Below, in pieces: positions 9,156-18,261 of a stretch of DNA of 64,000 nt (the first letter of the stretch is position 1; each line of letters opens with the position of its first letter). The stretch comes from G965277745 sp965277745. Its GTDB lineage: Bacteria > Pseudomonadota > Gammaproteobacteria > Cardiobacteriales > Cardiobacteriaceae. Both the position numbers and the translations under genes were made by a program. The notes under the pieces were generated by a model. That model was not told where the DNA came from. It made no database searches and worked only from the letters and a program-made list of their open reading frames with translations. Location of the stretch: positions 930,001 to 994,000 of the forward strand of contig OZ255837.1 of the NCBI GenBank assembly GCA_965277745.1, given 5' to 3'.

Positions 9156-10118
9156 TCACCAAACCTGTCTGATCAGTCGCAGAATATTCTCTTTCATGAT
9201 CGCGTCGATCGCGTCCTCGCGATAATTCTTCCGTGCCAGCGTCTCGGCGATTTCCGCAAGACCCGCAGGACTGACATAGCCTCCACTCAATCCTTTTCCT
9301 GGAACATAACCCGCGCTCACCGGCCACCAATAGTTCCTGTCAACCGTCTCCGGAATATCGGTTCGCCCGTCATCGTAAACATAATCCAGCCCGATCGCCG
9401 TGTGTTCGATGCCCGCCACCTCCGTTACATGCTCGATCAAAGGCACCAGCGAAACGGGCTTTAGCGCCGCATCGCCGATAAAACTTCCCACACCGTTGAC
9501 CGCGATCACCCCGCCGGTTTTTGCGACCCGGCGGATCATCTCATCACTGATATTACGTGGATGATCGACCCGCGCGCGCGGGTTGGCATGGCTGTAAAGA
9601 ACCGGATGATCGCCGCTGATCGCGCAGATATCGCGCGCCGTCGCTTCGGAATTGTGCGACAAGTCCATCAGAAGGCCTTGCCGGTGAATTTCATCCACCA
9701 GTACCTCACCTTCTGCCGTCAACCCCTGCATGACATCATGGGCACCGCCCGCCCAGCGATTGTTGCGGTTATACGCGAGATGAATTTGCCTCACCCCCAG
9801 GCGACGATAAAGCACGACCATGTTCGGCTCACCGAGTAAGGGCAGGGCACCCTCGAGATCAAAAGACACCGCGAGCTTATCGCCTGCAAAAGCGTTCTCG
9901 ATATCTGCGTAACGTTCGGCTTGCAATAGCCAGGGCGTTGCCGCGATCTGCGCGCGGAAACTGGCGATGGTTCGCATCACCTGTTCCAGCGGATTCATAT
10001 CCATCCCGACATTGATCGAGACGTAACGCACGCCAGCATCGTAGTGTAGGCGTAACTGTCCGATATCCGTGTCACCATGCAACGGAAGACAGCTGTGACA
10101 ATCGGCGAAATATCGCAT
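9156..10118 (-). CDS. Membrane dipeptidase family protein (peptidase M19)
   Basis: About 320 residues from ATG 10118 (a TTG lies one codon upstream). The renal-dipeptidase TIM-barrel pattern is clear: DLEGALPLLGEPN (bridging Glu), LMDLSHNSEATARD (metal His), VLYSHANPRARVDHPRNISDEM (metal His) and the late IGLDYVYDDG Asp. These are zinc dipeptidases for L-X/D-X dipeptides. The N-terminal ligand motif, normally HxD, reads DCHSCLPL, so the second ligand position is Cys rather than Asp. There is no signal peptide, so it is probably cytoplasmic. It converges with the dedA-like gene. Substrate unknown. Confidence 0.88.
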   Translation of the reverse strand: MRYFADCHSCLPLHGDTDIGQLRLHYDAGVRYVSINVGMDMNPLEQVMRTIASFRAQIAATPWLLQAERYADIENAFAGDKLAVSFDLEGALPLLGEPNMVVLYRRLGVRQIHLAYNRNNRWAGGAHDVMQGLTAEGEVLVDEIHRQGLLMDLSHNSEATARDICAISGDHPVLYSHANPRARVDHPRNISDEMIRRVAKTGGVIAVNGVGSFIGDAALKPVSLVPLIEHVTEVAGIEHTAIGLDYVYDDGRTDIPETVDRNYWWPVSAGYVPGKGLSGGYVSPAGLAEIAETLARKNYREDAIDAIMKENILRLIRQVW

Positions 10119-10370
10119 CAAGTCTGCTCACTGTAAAAACGAAATGGTAGCATACGCGGCGGGAAGTAAAGGCAAAACCACAACAGAAAAAGCGCTTGTG
10201 CGGGACAAGCGATCGAGATCGGTGTAAACTTGATCCCCTCTTCATCCTGGAAGTACACATAAGCGTGCTGCGTCAAGCGATATCATCTTCCTTGCCGAGC
10301 CTATAGAGTCTCGCCGCGAATAACGAGGTTTTTGGCGTGTCCCGCCCATGTCTTATCAAAGATATAACTA

Positions 10371-11234
10371 ATGAACATATTTGCTAAACTTTTTGCCGAT
10401 GCCCTGACCAAGCCGAAACGACAAAACTCGCCGGTGTTGAAAACGCCGACCAAGTTTGGCTTGGACTATGGAAGATGTCGTCTTCAAGGTTAATGATAGC
10501 GTGACGCTTTCCGGTTGGCTGGTCAAGGGCGGTACGGAGAAAGTGGTCGTATTTTCCCGTTTTGGCACGATGTCGAGCCGTAGTGGCTATAAGCCAAAAA
10601 GTCACGGGCTGATCACGCGATACAAAAAGGAGATCGAATATCTACAGATGGCAAAGCATCTGGTCAATACCGGTTCAGGAATCACGGGAAAAGCGAGAAA
10701 GGTACATGCCCATGGATTACCGGTGTTGTCGAGGAATATAAGGATGTCATTGCCGCGGTGGCGTTCTTGAGTACGCATGAAAAGTACAAAGAGGCTCATA
10801 TTGGACTGATGAGTTATCGCATGGGCTGTAACGCGACGATCTATGCCTATGGCCATGAGGATGGGTTACAGAATTATCCGAATATCAAGGCGTTTATCGC
10901 GGTATAGCCGCTCGCCAATATGGATTTCCTGAAAGCGTATGGCTTACCGGGTTTTTTGGTACGCAAGGCCAATCGGGGGAACCTGGAACGCGGAGGCAAG
11001 GATCTCACGTCAAGCTGCGTGCCCGATGCGGTGAAAATCACCGTGCCGACATTACTGGTGCAGGCAAAGCATGATCCATGGACAAATATGGATTCGGTCA
11101 AGGCGTACTACGATCCCCTTCAGGTGGTAAAAGATGTGTTCTGGATCAAGGGCATAAAAGAACATCTCGCCACTTATGACTATTTCAATCACGCTCCGGA
11201 AAAGATGTTGGCGTTTTTCGGTAACTACTTATAA
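10371..11234 (+). pseudogene. Alpha/beta hydrolase, multiply disrupted
   Basis: Fragments from different frames join into one alpha/beta-hydrolase-like protein. Translation from ATG 10371 (NIFAKLFADALTKPKR) runs into the frame of 10456-10770 (EDVVFKVNDSVTLSGWLVKGG) near 10465. A second shift near 10700 leads to GVVEEYKDVIAAVAFLSTHE and GLMSYRMGCNATIYAYG, where the nucleophile region, normally GxSxG, is degenerate. An in-frame TAG at 10905 sits where Gln fits (AFIAV-stop-PLANMDFL). The tail TVPTLLVQAKHDPWTN (the late Asp region) and KEHLATYDYFNHAPEK (His region) follows. Two frameshifts plus an amber codon indicate decay. It stands beside an equally broken SRPBCC gene and an intact SDR gene. 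Confidence 0.75.
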
Positions 11235-11248
11235 ATAAAAATAAAAGG

Positions 11249-11675
11249 ATGAATATCCTATTATCAGAAATGGTTTCTGATCCCAGCCTCGATGGTGGCG
11301 ATCATCGCGGTTTTAGCCGTCTGGGGGCACAAGAATTTCTATACCGTGTTGCCGATAAAGACCCCGTCGAAAACGATATGGAAGGCGCTGATGGACACTG
11401 CATTATATTCACGTTGGAATCACTTTATTCCCAAGGTCGAAGGCAACTACGCGCAGGGTGAGTCCATCACCAATCACACCATGATGCCGAGTCACGCCAA
11501 AGCCGCGGTGATGAAGACGCGCGTCGCCGCTTTCGAAGCGGAACGTCTGCTCCACCAGCATGGCGCTGTTCCGTTTTTCATTACCTTCGACCATCATGAT
11601 CGGCTGAAGCCGCAGAAGGACGGCGCTACTCTGCTGATTCAGGAAGAGAGGTGGCGCCGGTCTATCGCGAAGTGA
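11249..11675 (+). pseudogene. SRPBCC-domain protein, broken
   Basis: The best frame reads KWFLIPASMVAIIAVLAVWG (an N-terminal membrane anchor), then TPSKTIWKALMDTALYSRWN, then HFIPKVEGNYAQGESITNH. This is the START/SRPBCC (polyketide-cyclase-like) pattern in which a residue pair around YSRWN opens the ligand cavity. The ATG at 11249 is in another frame, so a base is missing near 11265. The C-terminal part stops after LIQEERWRRSIAK, where intact family members continue for several strands. No catalytic role is known for such proteins; they bind lipids or hydrophobic ligands. It lies between the hydrolase pseudogene and the SDR gene and may once have formed an operon with them. Confidence 0.6.
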
Positions 11676-11719
11676 AGCGATCACTGGTAGTATATTTGTA
11701 AAATAAAATAGGAGTATCT

Positions 11720-12547
11720 ATGAGCGACACTGAACGACAAGTTGCCCTTGTCACCGGGGCATCCTCCGGTATGGGCAAAGATTTTGTCAAAGTCTTGCTG
11801 CAAGAAGGCAGTATCGTCTACGCCGCTTCCCGCAGGGTGGAGAAAATGAATGATCTAAAAGCGCTTGGCGCGATGCCATTGGCGATGGATATCACCCAAG
11901 AGAAGGACATTCAAAAGGTGGTGGATACAATTGCCAAGGAACAGGGTGGCGTCGATATCCTGATCAATAATGCTGGGTTCGGTCTTTATGGCTCGGTCGA
12001 AGAAACGGCCATCGATGACGCGCGTTACCAGTTCGAGGTAAATCTTTTCGGGCTGGCACGGCTGACCCAATTGGTGATCCCCTATATGCGTCAACACAAG
12101 ACGGGAAAGATCATCAATATCTCTTCGGTTGCCGGGAAGATTTATACGCCGCTGGGCGCTTGGTATCATGCGACGAAACACGCGCTCGAGGGATGGTCCG
12201 ACTGTCTGCGTTTCGAATTGAAGTCGTTTGGCATCGATGTTGTAGTTATTGAGCCGGGGGCTATAGAAACGGCGTTTGCCGATGCTATGATCGGTCCGAT
12301 GCTCGAGCGCTCCGGCAGGGGGCCGTATGCGGATATCGCCAATAAGATGGCAAAGATAAGCGAACGCCAAGAAGGCGGCGACGCTTCGCCAACAAGCGTG
12401 ATTACCGATCTGGTGATGAAATCCATTCGCGCCGACAAGCCGAAGAAGCGTTATGTCGGGGGCAAATACGCCTTTCTATTATTGTTCACTCGCAAATGGT
12501 TGGGCGATCGCGTTTACGACAAGATGATTCGACGGATGTTGCGATAA
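11720..12547 (+). CDS. Short-chain dehydrogenase/reductase
   Basis: 275 residues, intact. A classical SDR: VALVTGASSGMGKDFV (TGxxxGxG cofactor loop), LINNAGFGLYG (NNAG), IINISSVAGK (catalytic Ser) and WYHATKHALEGW (YxxxK). The Arg/Arg at ASRRVEK after strand 2 favours NADP(H). Length and the C-terminal region after VIEPGAIETAFADA match the common classical type. A good ribosome site (AGGAG) precedes the ATG. The substrate is unknown; it follows two decayed genes (hydrolase, SRPBCC) and may be a survivor of that cluster. Confidence 0.92.
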   Translation: MSDTERQVALVTGASSGMGKDFVKVLLQEGSIVYAASRRVEKMNDLKALGAMPLAMDITQEKDIQKVVDTIAKEQGGVDILINNAGFGLYGSVEETAIDDARYQFEVNLFGLARLTQLVIPYMRQHKTGKIINISSVAGKIYTPLGAWYHATKHALEGWSDCLRFELKSFGIDVVVIEPGAIETAFADAMIGPMLERSGRGPYADIANKMAKISERQEGGDASPTSVITDLVMKSIRADKPKKRYVGGKYAFLLLFTRKWLGDRVYDKMIRRMLR

Positions 12548-12853
12548 TCACCAAAAGGGAGGCCGCGAGGAAAACACGTATATTATCCTGTCCTGTATTT
12601 TCTCTATCTTGCTATTTTAGAAAAGAAGAACGGAACCATATGGATTTACTGCGCCGGTTTGTGGATTTGCGCGTGAAAACCTTGGGGAAAAATTATCGAA
12701 AAACAGGTCGATACACGCTATTTTTCCGTGCTTTTATTTCCTGTTCAGGATAAGATAATGCGCCGCATCCAACGCGCATTGCGCTGTTCTTTTCGAACGC
12801 CTGTCGATATATGCTTCACAAGACCGTATTTTTATCAGGAATTGGGGAATAAA

Positions 12854-13366
12854 TTGCATTCTTTATCTAACAAATTTGTTTTGGTTGGGCTTTTCTTTTT
12901 CCTTTACGCCTGCGCGAGAAGTCCGCATCAACTGTATTGGAAAGCCGGTGAAACGTACAGCCAAACCCAATTCGATGTGACAAACTGCGAGGTTGAAGCG
13001 CTGCAAGCCGTTCCCCGGGTGATGGCGATCAAGGTGATTCCGGCTTACACAACGCCGGTCTATTCGACACCGTTTAAAACGAAGTGTCATCCCCAGGGCA
13101 TGGACACTACCTGCACGACAACGGGAGGACAGGTCTATGGGGGCGATACCTATGGCGGAAGAAGCTATTCTTATGACGCCAACGAACCGTTGCGCGAGCG
13201 CGTCGTCATGCAATGTCTTTCCCGGCGTGGTTATCGGCGCGTCACCCTGCCGGTTTGTTCGAAAGAAGAAGCGAAAGGCACCATTCCCCTAAGTGGGGCG
13301 AGATTGCCCTTTATCGGCAATGTGCTGTGCGTGACGGAGGATCGATCACGCTATGTCGCGAAATAG
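12854..13366 (+). CDS. Putative lipoprotein of unknown function
   Basis: I take TTG 12854 as start because it gives a compact type II signal peptide: HSLSNKFVLVGLFFFLYAC, with lipobox LYAC and a short KF-type n-region. The frame is open further upstream to 12728. The mature ~150 residues contain pairs of cysteines, a Gly/Tyr/Thr-rich middle (GGQVYGGDTYGG) and a C-terminal CLSRRGYRRVTLPVC segment followed by CVTEDRSRYVAK. I do not recognise the family. It probably sits in the outer membrane, facing the periplasm. It stands alone, followed by the convergent ppa gene. Confidence 0.65.
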   Translation: MHSLSNKFVLVGLFFFLYACARSPHQLYWKAGETYSQTQFDVTNCEVEALQAVPRVMAIKVIPAYTTPVYSTPFKTKCHPQGMDTTCTTTGGQVYGGDTYGGRSYSYDANEPLRERVVMQCLSRRGYRRVTLPVCSKEEAKGTIPLSGARLPFIGNVLCVTEDRSRYVAK

Positions 13367-13420
13367 GAACGAGGACAATCTCGGGCAATACCCGAACGCC
13401 ATTTTTTCGACGATCCCCGC

Positions 13421-13450
13421 CTGATCGGGATTCGCCTGATCGGGATTCGT
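13421..13450 (+). repeat. 15-bp tandem duplication
   Basis: CTGATCGGGATTCGC followed directly by CTGATCGGGATTCGT in the gap between the lipoprotein and ppa. No function is evident; it looks like replication slippage. Confidence 0.8.
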
Positions 13451-13522
13451 CCGCCGCCTGGCGTTTTCGCCGCCAAAAAACCGCCGTTCGTTACGCTTGG
13501 TGATTTTGACGCGAGGGCAAGG

Positions 13523-14053
13523 TCACTGCGCTTGCCAGCGTTTTCGCGCAAGCGCGATCAGTTCTTTGGCGCGGGGGATGTCTCCCCAGCTTTTCACCCG
13601 GGTGCTCCCCGGTTTTTGCAACGCCTTGTAGTGGTTGAAATGAAATTCGATCTGTTCGATCAATCGCGTGGGCAGATCTTCCAGTGACTTGATCGCATCG
13701 CCGTTGTTGCGATCATCGGCGGGAACGACGACCACCTTGTCGTCCACTTCGCCGTCATCGACGAATTCCATCACCCCGATCACCCGTGCTTGCAGGAAAA
13801 TGCCGCTCGGCAGCGGGTCGTCCGTTACGATCAGCGCGTCGAGTTCGTCCCCGTCTTCGTCGAGTGTCTGCGGGATGAAGCCGTAGTTGGTCGGTTTGGT
13901 AAAAAGACGCGCTTCCACGCGATCCAGTTTCAACGCGCCGACATGGCGGTCCCATTCAATCTTGTTGTGGGAGCCGGCGGGAATTTCGACCACGACGTTG
14001 ACCACACCGGCATCGATGTCTCCGGCATCGAGAATTTTGTTGAAATCAGCCAT
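13523..14053 (-). CDS. ppa: Inorganic pyrophosphatase
   Basis: 176 residues, the standard length of soluble family I enzymes, which hydrolyse pyrophosphate to drive biosynthesis. Diagnostic segments are VVVEIPAGSHNKIEWD, NYGFIPQTLDEDGDELDALIV (the metal-binding DxDxxD signature as DEDGDELDAL), and VVVVPADDRN. The start at 14053 gives MADFNKI, a normal N-terminus. It is downstream of holA in the same direction with a 72-bp gap, so it may be read with it or from its own promoter. Confidence 0.97.
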   Translation of the reverse strand: MADFNKILDAGDIDAGVVNVVVEIPAGSHNKIEWDRHVGALKLDRVEARLFTKPTNYGFIPQTLDEDGDELDALIVTDDPLPSGIFLQARVIGVMEFVDDGEVDDKVVVVPADDRNNGDAIKSLEDLPTRLIEQIEFHFNHYKALQKPGSTRVKSWGDIPRAKELIALARKRWQAQ

Positions 14054-14125
14054 TGCTTTTTTGCTCGTTCATGTCAGTCGCAATTATAGCGCATTCCGCG
14101 CTGTGCTAACGGGCAAGAATGCGAT

Positions 14126-15142
14126 TCAGCCATTTTGCGCGCGCAGCAACAGGTATTGGCGCAGGGTCAGCCAGGGATCGCCGGGTTCGGCGCCTTTGCG
14201 GGTTCGGTCGAGTTTACCGGCCAGTTTGAGCAGCTTGATCAGGGTGCCCGGAGTGAAATGGGGCAACGCTTTTTCATAATCCCGCTGTGCCCGGGAATAA
14301 ACGCGGTAGTCGCTGAACAGCGCGTTCCATCGCCCAGGCGCGGTAGTTTTAAGTTGCAAAAGCAGGGAAATGTCGCGATCGAGTTGCCAGACGATGAGAG
14401 AGATTTGCGCGGCATTCTCGGCGGCGATTTTCCCTGCCATCCGGTAGGCGTCGAGCCAACGCGCCTGAAGCAAGGCCTGACGAAAATCGGCGTTGCCGAA
14501 GCGCGACAGATCGCTCAGGGTTTCGCGCAACTCGGTGGCGGAGAGAATGTTTTCGTGATCCGGTCGTTGTGAAAGACGTTCAATCGCCTGCACGGCGGCA
14601 AGGAGATTGCCTTCGACATAGGCGATCAACTGTTCGCGGGCGGGGTTGTCAAGGCGCAGTCCGGCTTTGCCGAGACGGCGCTCGATTTGTCGTTCGAAAT
14701 CCCGTTGTTCGAGCGGATAGCTGCGGATTTCCAGGCATTTGGCGCGCAGCAGCGCCTTGAACCATACAGCGCTCTGCGGGCGTTGCAGATTCGGCGCGTG
14801 AAGGAGCAGGCGAATCCCGCTCATCGCCTTGTTCGGCGCGGCGATTTTTTGCAAAACATCCGAGGCGGTCTTGCGCAGTTTCGCGTCCTCGAAGTGCAGT
14901 TCAACAAGGCGTTTCGGCGCGAACAGGGAAGGCGTGTGGATTTCGTTGATCAGCGTTTTCCAGATCGCGTCACGATCGAGGTCGATCCGCTGACGTTCGC
15001 TGAATCCGTCTTCCTTGGCGCGCCGCCGCGCAGCGTCGAGTGCTTCTTGAACGAGAAGGGGTTCCTCACCGTGGATCAGGGTGATCGCGGGCAGGGGATT
15101 TTTCGCGAAATACCCCGCGGCCTTGGCAACTGCCAGAGCCAT
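14126..15142 (-). CDS. holA: DNA polymerase III delta subunit
   Basis: Clamp-loader delta subunit: opens the beta ring during replication. About 338 residues from ATG 15142, preceded by GAGG in the tail of lptE; a TTG at 15148 is also in frame. The N-terminal AAA-like domain begins AITLIHGEEPLLVQEALDA, followed by RQRIDLDRD and LFAPKRLVELHF, typical of HolA. The C-terminal collar is helical. The order leuS-lptE-holA is conserved in many gamma- and betaproteobacteria and supports the call. Confidence 0.93.
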   Translation of the reverse strand: MALAVAKAAGYFAKNPLPAITLIHGEEPLLVQEALDAARRRAKEDGFSERQRIDLDRDAIWKTLINEIHTPSLFAPKRLVELHFEDAKLRKTASDVLQKIAAPNKAMSGIRLLLHAPNLQRPQSAVWFKALLRAKCLEIRSYPLEQRDFERQIERRLGKAGLRLDNPAREQLIAYVEGNLLAAVQAIERLSQRPDHENILSATELRETLSDLSRFGNADFRQALLQARWLDAYRMAGKIAAENAAQISLIVWQLDRDISLLLQLKTTAPGRWNALFSDYRVYSRAQRDYEKALPHFTPGTLIKLLKLAGKLDRTRKGAEPGDPWLTLRQYLLLRAQNG

Positions 15143-15151
15143 CTTCAAGCC

Positions 15152-15655
15152 TCAGGGCGTTTGAACGGCGAGAGAATCGAGATAGTGCAAAGCGGCATGG
15201 GCGTTTTCCTCGGCCAGTTGACGGTGGGCGTTTTCTTCTTCTTCGGCGCTGCCGATATATTGTCCGCTACTGTATTCCACGTTGGTTCGGCTGCTGATTG
15301 GCAAGGAGCCGAGGGGGTTATCGTTTTTGAAGACGGTCACGCGGTAGCCATCGGTCAACTGTATTTCACGGGTGCTGAACGCCTTACCGCCGATCGCCGT
15401 CTGATTACGTTTACGGATGAAAGTGTCGAGAACGACTTTCCACGGCGTCCGCGGATCGCGCGTCAGGGCGATACCGTTGTTTTGCAGCGCCTCTTCGAAC
15501 GTCGAGACCGCCTGTTCGCCCGAATCGTTCGCGGCGACGACGAACACGGCGGCGACATGGCTTTTCCGCCCGTCAAGCCCACGCAGATGAAATCCGCAGC
15601 CACTCACGAGAAGGGCGGCGAAAAGAAAAAGGTGGCGACGGAGTGAAATGACCAT
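15152..15655 (-). CDS. lptE: LPS-assembly lipoprotein LptE
   Basis: 167 residues. A type II signal peptide (SLRRHLFLFAALLVSGC) gives a lipid-anchored protein starting CGFHLRG, the well-known mature N-terminus of LptE. LptE plugs the LptD barrel and helps insert LPS into the outer membrane. Its ATG overlaps the leuS stop (TGATG), so it is translationally coupled. The sequence is otherwise poorly conserved, as usual for this family; context makes the call firm. Confidence 0.93.
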   Translation of the reverse strand: MVISLRRHLFLFAALLVSGCGFHLRGLDGRKSHVAAVFVVAANDSGEQAVSTFEEALQNNGIALTRDPRTPWKVVLDTFIRKRNQTAIGGKAFSTREIQLTDGYRVTVFKNDNPLGSLPISSRTNVEYSSGQYIGSAEEEENAHRQLAEENAHAALHYLDSLAVQTP

Positions 15656-18261
15656 CAGCCGATGACCAGGTTGACGAGTTTTTTCGGCACCACGATGGCC
15701 TTGCGCAAGGGTTTCCCCGCCATGTGGCGACGGATGCTTTCTTCCCCGGTCGCGACGGCGATGATCTTCTCCCGATCGGCGTCGGTGGCGACACGGATTG
15801 CCCCGCGCCGTTTGCCGTTGACCTGGACGACGAGGGTAAACTCGTCCTGGCGCAGTGCCTCGGGGTCCGCTTCGGGGAGGAGCTGATTGTCGATGGTGCC
15901 TGCAAAGGCAAGGATTTCCCAGAGCTTTTCGGTGATATGCGGTGTTACCGGCGCAAGCAGAAGCAGGAGAATCTTCACCCCTTCGCGGCGCAGCGCCTCA
16001 TAGCCCGGGGCGATATCGCACAGGGCGTTGAACAGTTTCATCGCCGCGGAGACGACGGTGTTGAACTGTTTGCGTTCATAATCGAAACGCGCCGAACGCA
16101 GTTGTTCGTGGATAGTACGGTGAATCTCGCGGTGTTTTTTGTCGAGCGGTTTGCGCGTTGCCGCGTGCTTGAGTTCGTCACCAAACGTATGGCAATAGTT
16201 CCACAGGCGGCGCAGGAAGCGATGCGCGCCCTCGACGCCACTGTCCGACCATTCAAGCGAGGCTTGCGGCGGCGCGGTGAAGATGGTGTAAAGACGCACG
16301 GTGTCGGCACCGTAGGTTTTCATCAGCGTTTCGGGATCGACGCCGTTGTTTTTCGATTTCGACATTTTCTCCATCCCGCCATAGAGGACGGGCTTGCCGT
16401 CGGCAAGCAGGGTACCGCCGACGATTCGTCCCCTGTCGTCTTTTCGTTCCTCGACATCGGCAGGGTTGAACCATTTCCGGTGACCGTTGTCCGTTTCTCG
16501 GTACCAGGTGTCGGCAAGCACCATGCCCTGGGTCAAGAGCCGCTCGAAAGGTTCCCGAGTGACGACCAGCCCCTCATCGCGCAGCAATTTGGTGAAAAAG
16601 CGCGCGTAAAGCAGATGGAGGATGGCATGTTCGATACCGCCGACATATTGGTCGACGTTCCGCCAATAGGCGACTTCTTCGCCGTTTATCATTTCCTGAT
16701 TGTCGTTCGGCGAGAGATAACGGAACTGATACCAGCTGGATTCGACGAAAGTGTCCATGGTGTCGGTTTCGCGTCTCGCCGGCTTGCCGCAACGCGGGCA
16801 AACGGTCTCGTAGAAAGACGGCAGGTTTCTCAAGGCGGAAGCGCCACTATCGGGCACGACGTCTTCCGGCAGGCGTACCGGCAGTTGCTCGTCCGGCACT
16901 GGTACTGCGCCACAATCGTCACAATGGACGATCGGAATCGGGCAGCCCCAATAACGCTGGCGGGAAATCCCCCAGTCACGCAGGCGATATTGGGTCTTCG
17001 CTGTGCCGCTGCCGCGTTCGCCAAGTATTTCCTCGACGCGGGCAAAAGCGTCGGCGAACGGCAGACCGTCGAGTGCGCCGCTGTTGACACACACGCCGTT
17101 TTCCTTGTCGGCGTACCACTCTTGCCAGCGCGAGGGATCAAAAGGCGCGGCGTCTTTGACAGCGATCACCTGACAGATCGGCAGATCGTACCGCTTGGCG
17201 AAGGAAAAATCGCGTTCGTCGTGTGCCGGTACCGCCATGACCGCGCCATCGCCGTAACCCCAGAGCACATAGTTGGCCACCCATACGGGCAATTTTTCGC
17301 CGCTTAACGGGTTGATCGCGTAGCGTCCGGTGGCCATGCCTTTCTTCTCCATGGTGGCGAGATCGGCTTCGGCGATCAAGGTGGATCGGCATGTGGCGAG
17401 AAAAGCAGCGAGTTCGGGGTTGTCCCTGGCGGCGGCGACGGCGAGCGGATGCTCGGCGGCAACCGCGAGATAAGTGGCACCCATCAGGGTGTCCGGACGC
17501 GTGGTGTAGACCTGGATGCGCGGATCGTCGAGCGCCTTGCGGCTGTCTTCGGCGAGCGGGAAGCAAAGCCGCATGCCGCGCGATTTGCCGATCCAGTTGC
17601 GCTGCATGGTTTTCACCCGTTGCGGCCAATGATCGAGGGCGTCGAGATCCTCAAGGAGAGCGTCGGCGTAGGCTGTGATGCGCAAGTAGTACATCGGAAT
17701 TTGGCGTTTCTCTACCCGCGCGCCGGATCGCCAGCCGCGCCCTTCGATGACCTGTTCGTTGGCGAGCACCGTCCGATCGACCGGATCCCAGTTGACCGTG
17801 CCCAGTTTGCGATAAATGAGCCCTTTCGCGAATAGGCGGGTGAACAGCCATTGTTCCCAGCGGTAGTATTCTGGATCGCAAGTGGCGAGTTCGCGGTCCC
17901 AGTCGATCGCCAGGCCGAGGCGCTGTAACTGCCGTTTCATATAGGCGATATTGTCGTAAGTCCATCGCGACGGGGCGATCTTGTGCTCGATCGCGGCGTT
18001 TTCCGCCGGCATGCCGAAGGCGTCCCAGCCCATGGGTTGGAGAACGTTTTTACCGAGCATGCGCTGATAACGGGAAATGACATCGCCGATAGTGTAGTTG
18101 CGCACATGTCCCATGTGCGCCTTACCGGAAGGATAGGGAAACATCGACAGGCAGTAGAATTTTTCCTTGTTCGGCTCGACGACAGCTTTGAAACGTCGAT
18201 CTTGGAGCCATTTTTTCTGCATGTCAGCTTCGATCGAATGGGCTTGATAGGGCTCTTGCAT
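15655..18261 (-). CDS. leuS: Leucyl-tRNA synthetase
   Basis: Charges tRNA-Leu. I place the start at ATG 18261 (MQEPYQAHSIEADMQKKW), giving about 868 residues, normal for LeuRS; the ORF extends to 18318 but that adds an odd Cys/Ser/Trp-rich tail. Class I signatures: FPYPSGKAHMGHVRNY (HIGH variant HMGH) and MEKMSKSKNNGVDP (KMSKS). Between them is the editing CP1 domain (TTRPDTLMGATYLAVA, AVPAHDERDF), and WGCPIPIVHCDDCG forms the zinc-like module. It overlaps the end of lnt by 38 bp and lptE by one base. Confidence 0.97.
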   Translation of the reverse strand: MQEPYQAHSIEADMQKKWLQDRRFKAVVEPNKEKFYCLSMFPYPSGKAHMGHVRNYTIGDVISRYQRMLGKNVLQPMGWDAFGMPAENAAIEHKIAPSRWTYDNIAYMKRQLQRLGLAIDWDRELATCDPEYYRWEQWLFTRLFAKGLIYRKLGTVNWDPVDRTVLANEQVIEGRGWRSGARVEKRQIPMYYLRITAYADALLEDLDALDHWPQRVKTMQRNWIGKSRGMRLCFPLAEDSRKALDDPRIQVYTTRPDTLMGATYLAVAAEHPLAVAAARDNPELAAFLATCRSTLIAEADLATMEKKGMATGRYAINPLSGEKLPVWVANYVLWGYGDGAVMAVPAHDERDFSFAKRYDLPICQVIAVKDAAPFDPSRWQEWYADKENGVCVNSGALDGLPFADAFARVEEILGERGSGTAKTQYRLRDWGISRQRYWGCPIPIVHCDDCGAVPVPDEQLPVRLPEDVVPDSGASALRNLPSFYETVCPRCGKPARRETDTMDTFVESSWYQFRYLSPNDNQEMINGEEVAYWRNVDQYVGGIEHAILHLLYARFFTKLLRDEGLVVTREPFERLLTQGMVLADTWYRETDNGHRKWFNPADVEERKDDRGRIVGGTLLADGKPVLYGGMEKMSKSKNNGVDPETLMKTYGADTVRLYTIFTAPPQASLEWSDSGVEGAHRFLRRLWNYCHTFGDELKHAATRKPLDKKHREIHRTIHEQLRSARFDYERKQFNTVVSAAMKLFNALCDIAPGYEALRREGVKILLLLLAPVTPHITEKLWEILAFAGTIDNQLLPEADPEALRQDEFTLVVQVNGKRRGAIRVATDADREKIIAVATGEESIRRHMAGKPLRKAIVVPKKLVNLVIG

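Noticed and set aside
15724..17307. 527-codon plus-strand ORF opposite leuS
   Set aside because: Lies wholly inside leuS in an antisense frame with no conserved content.
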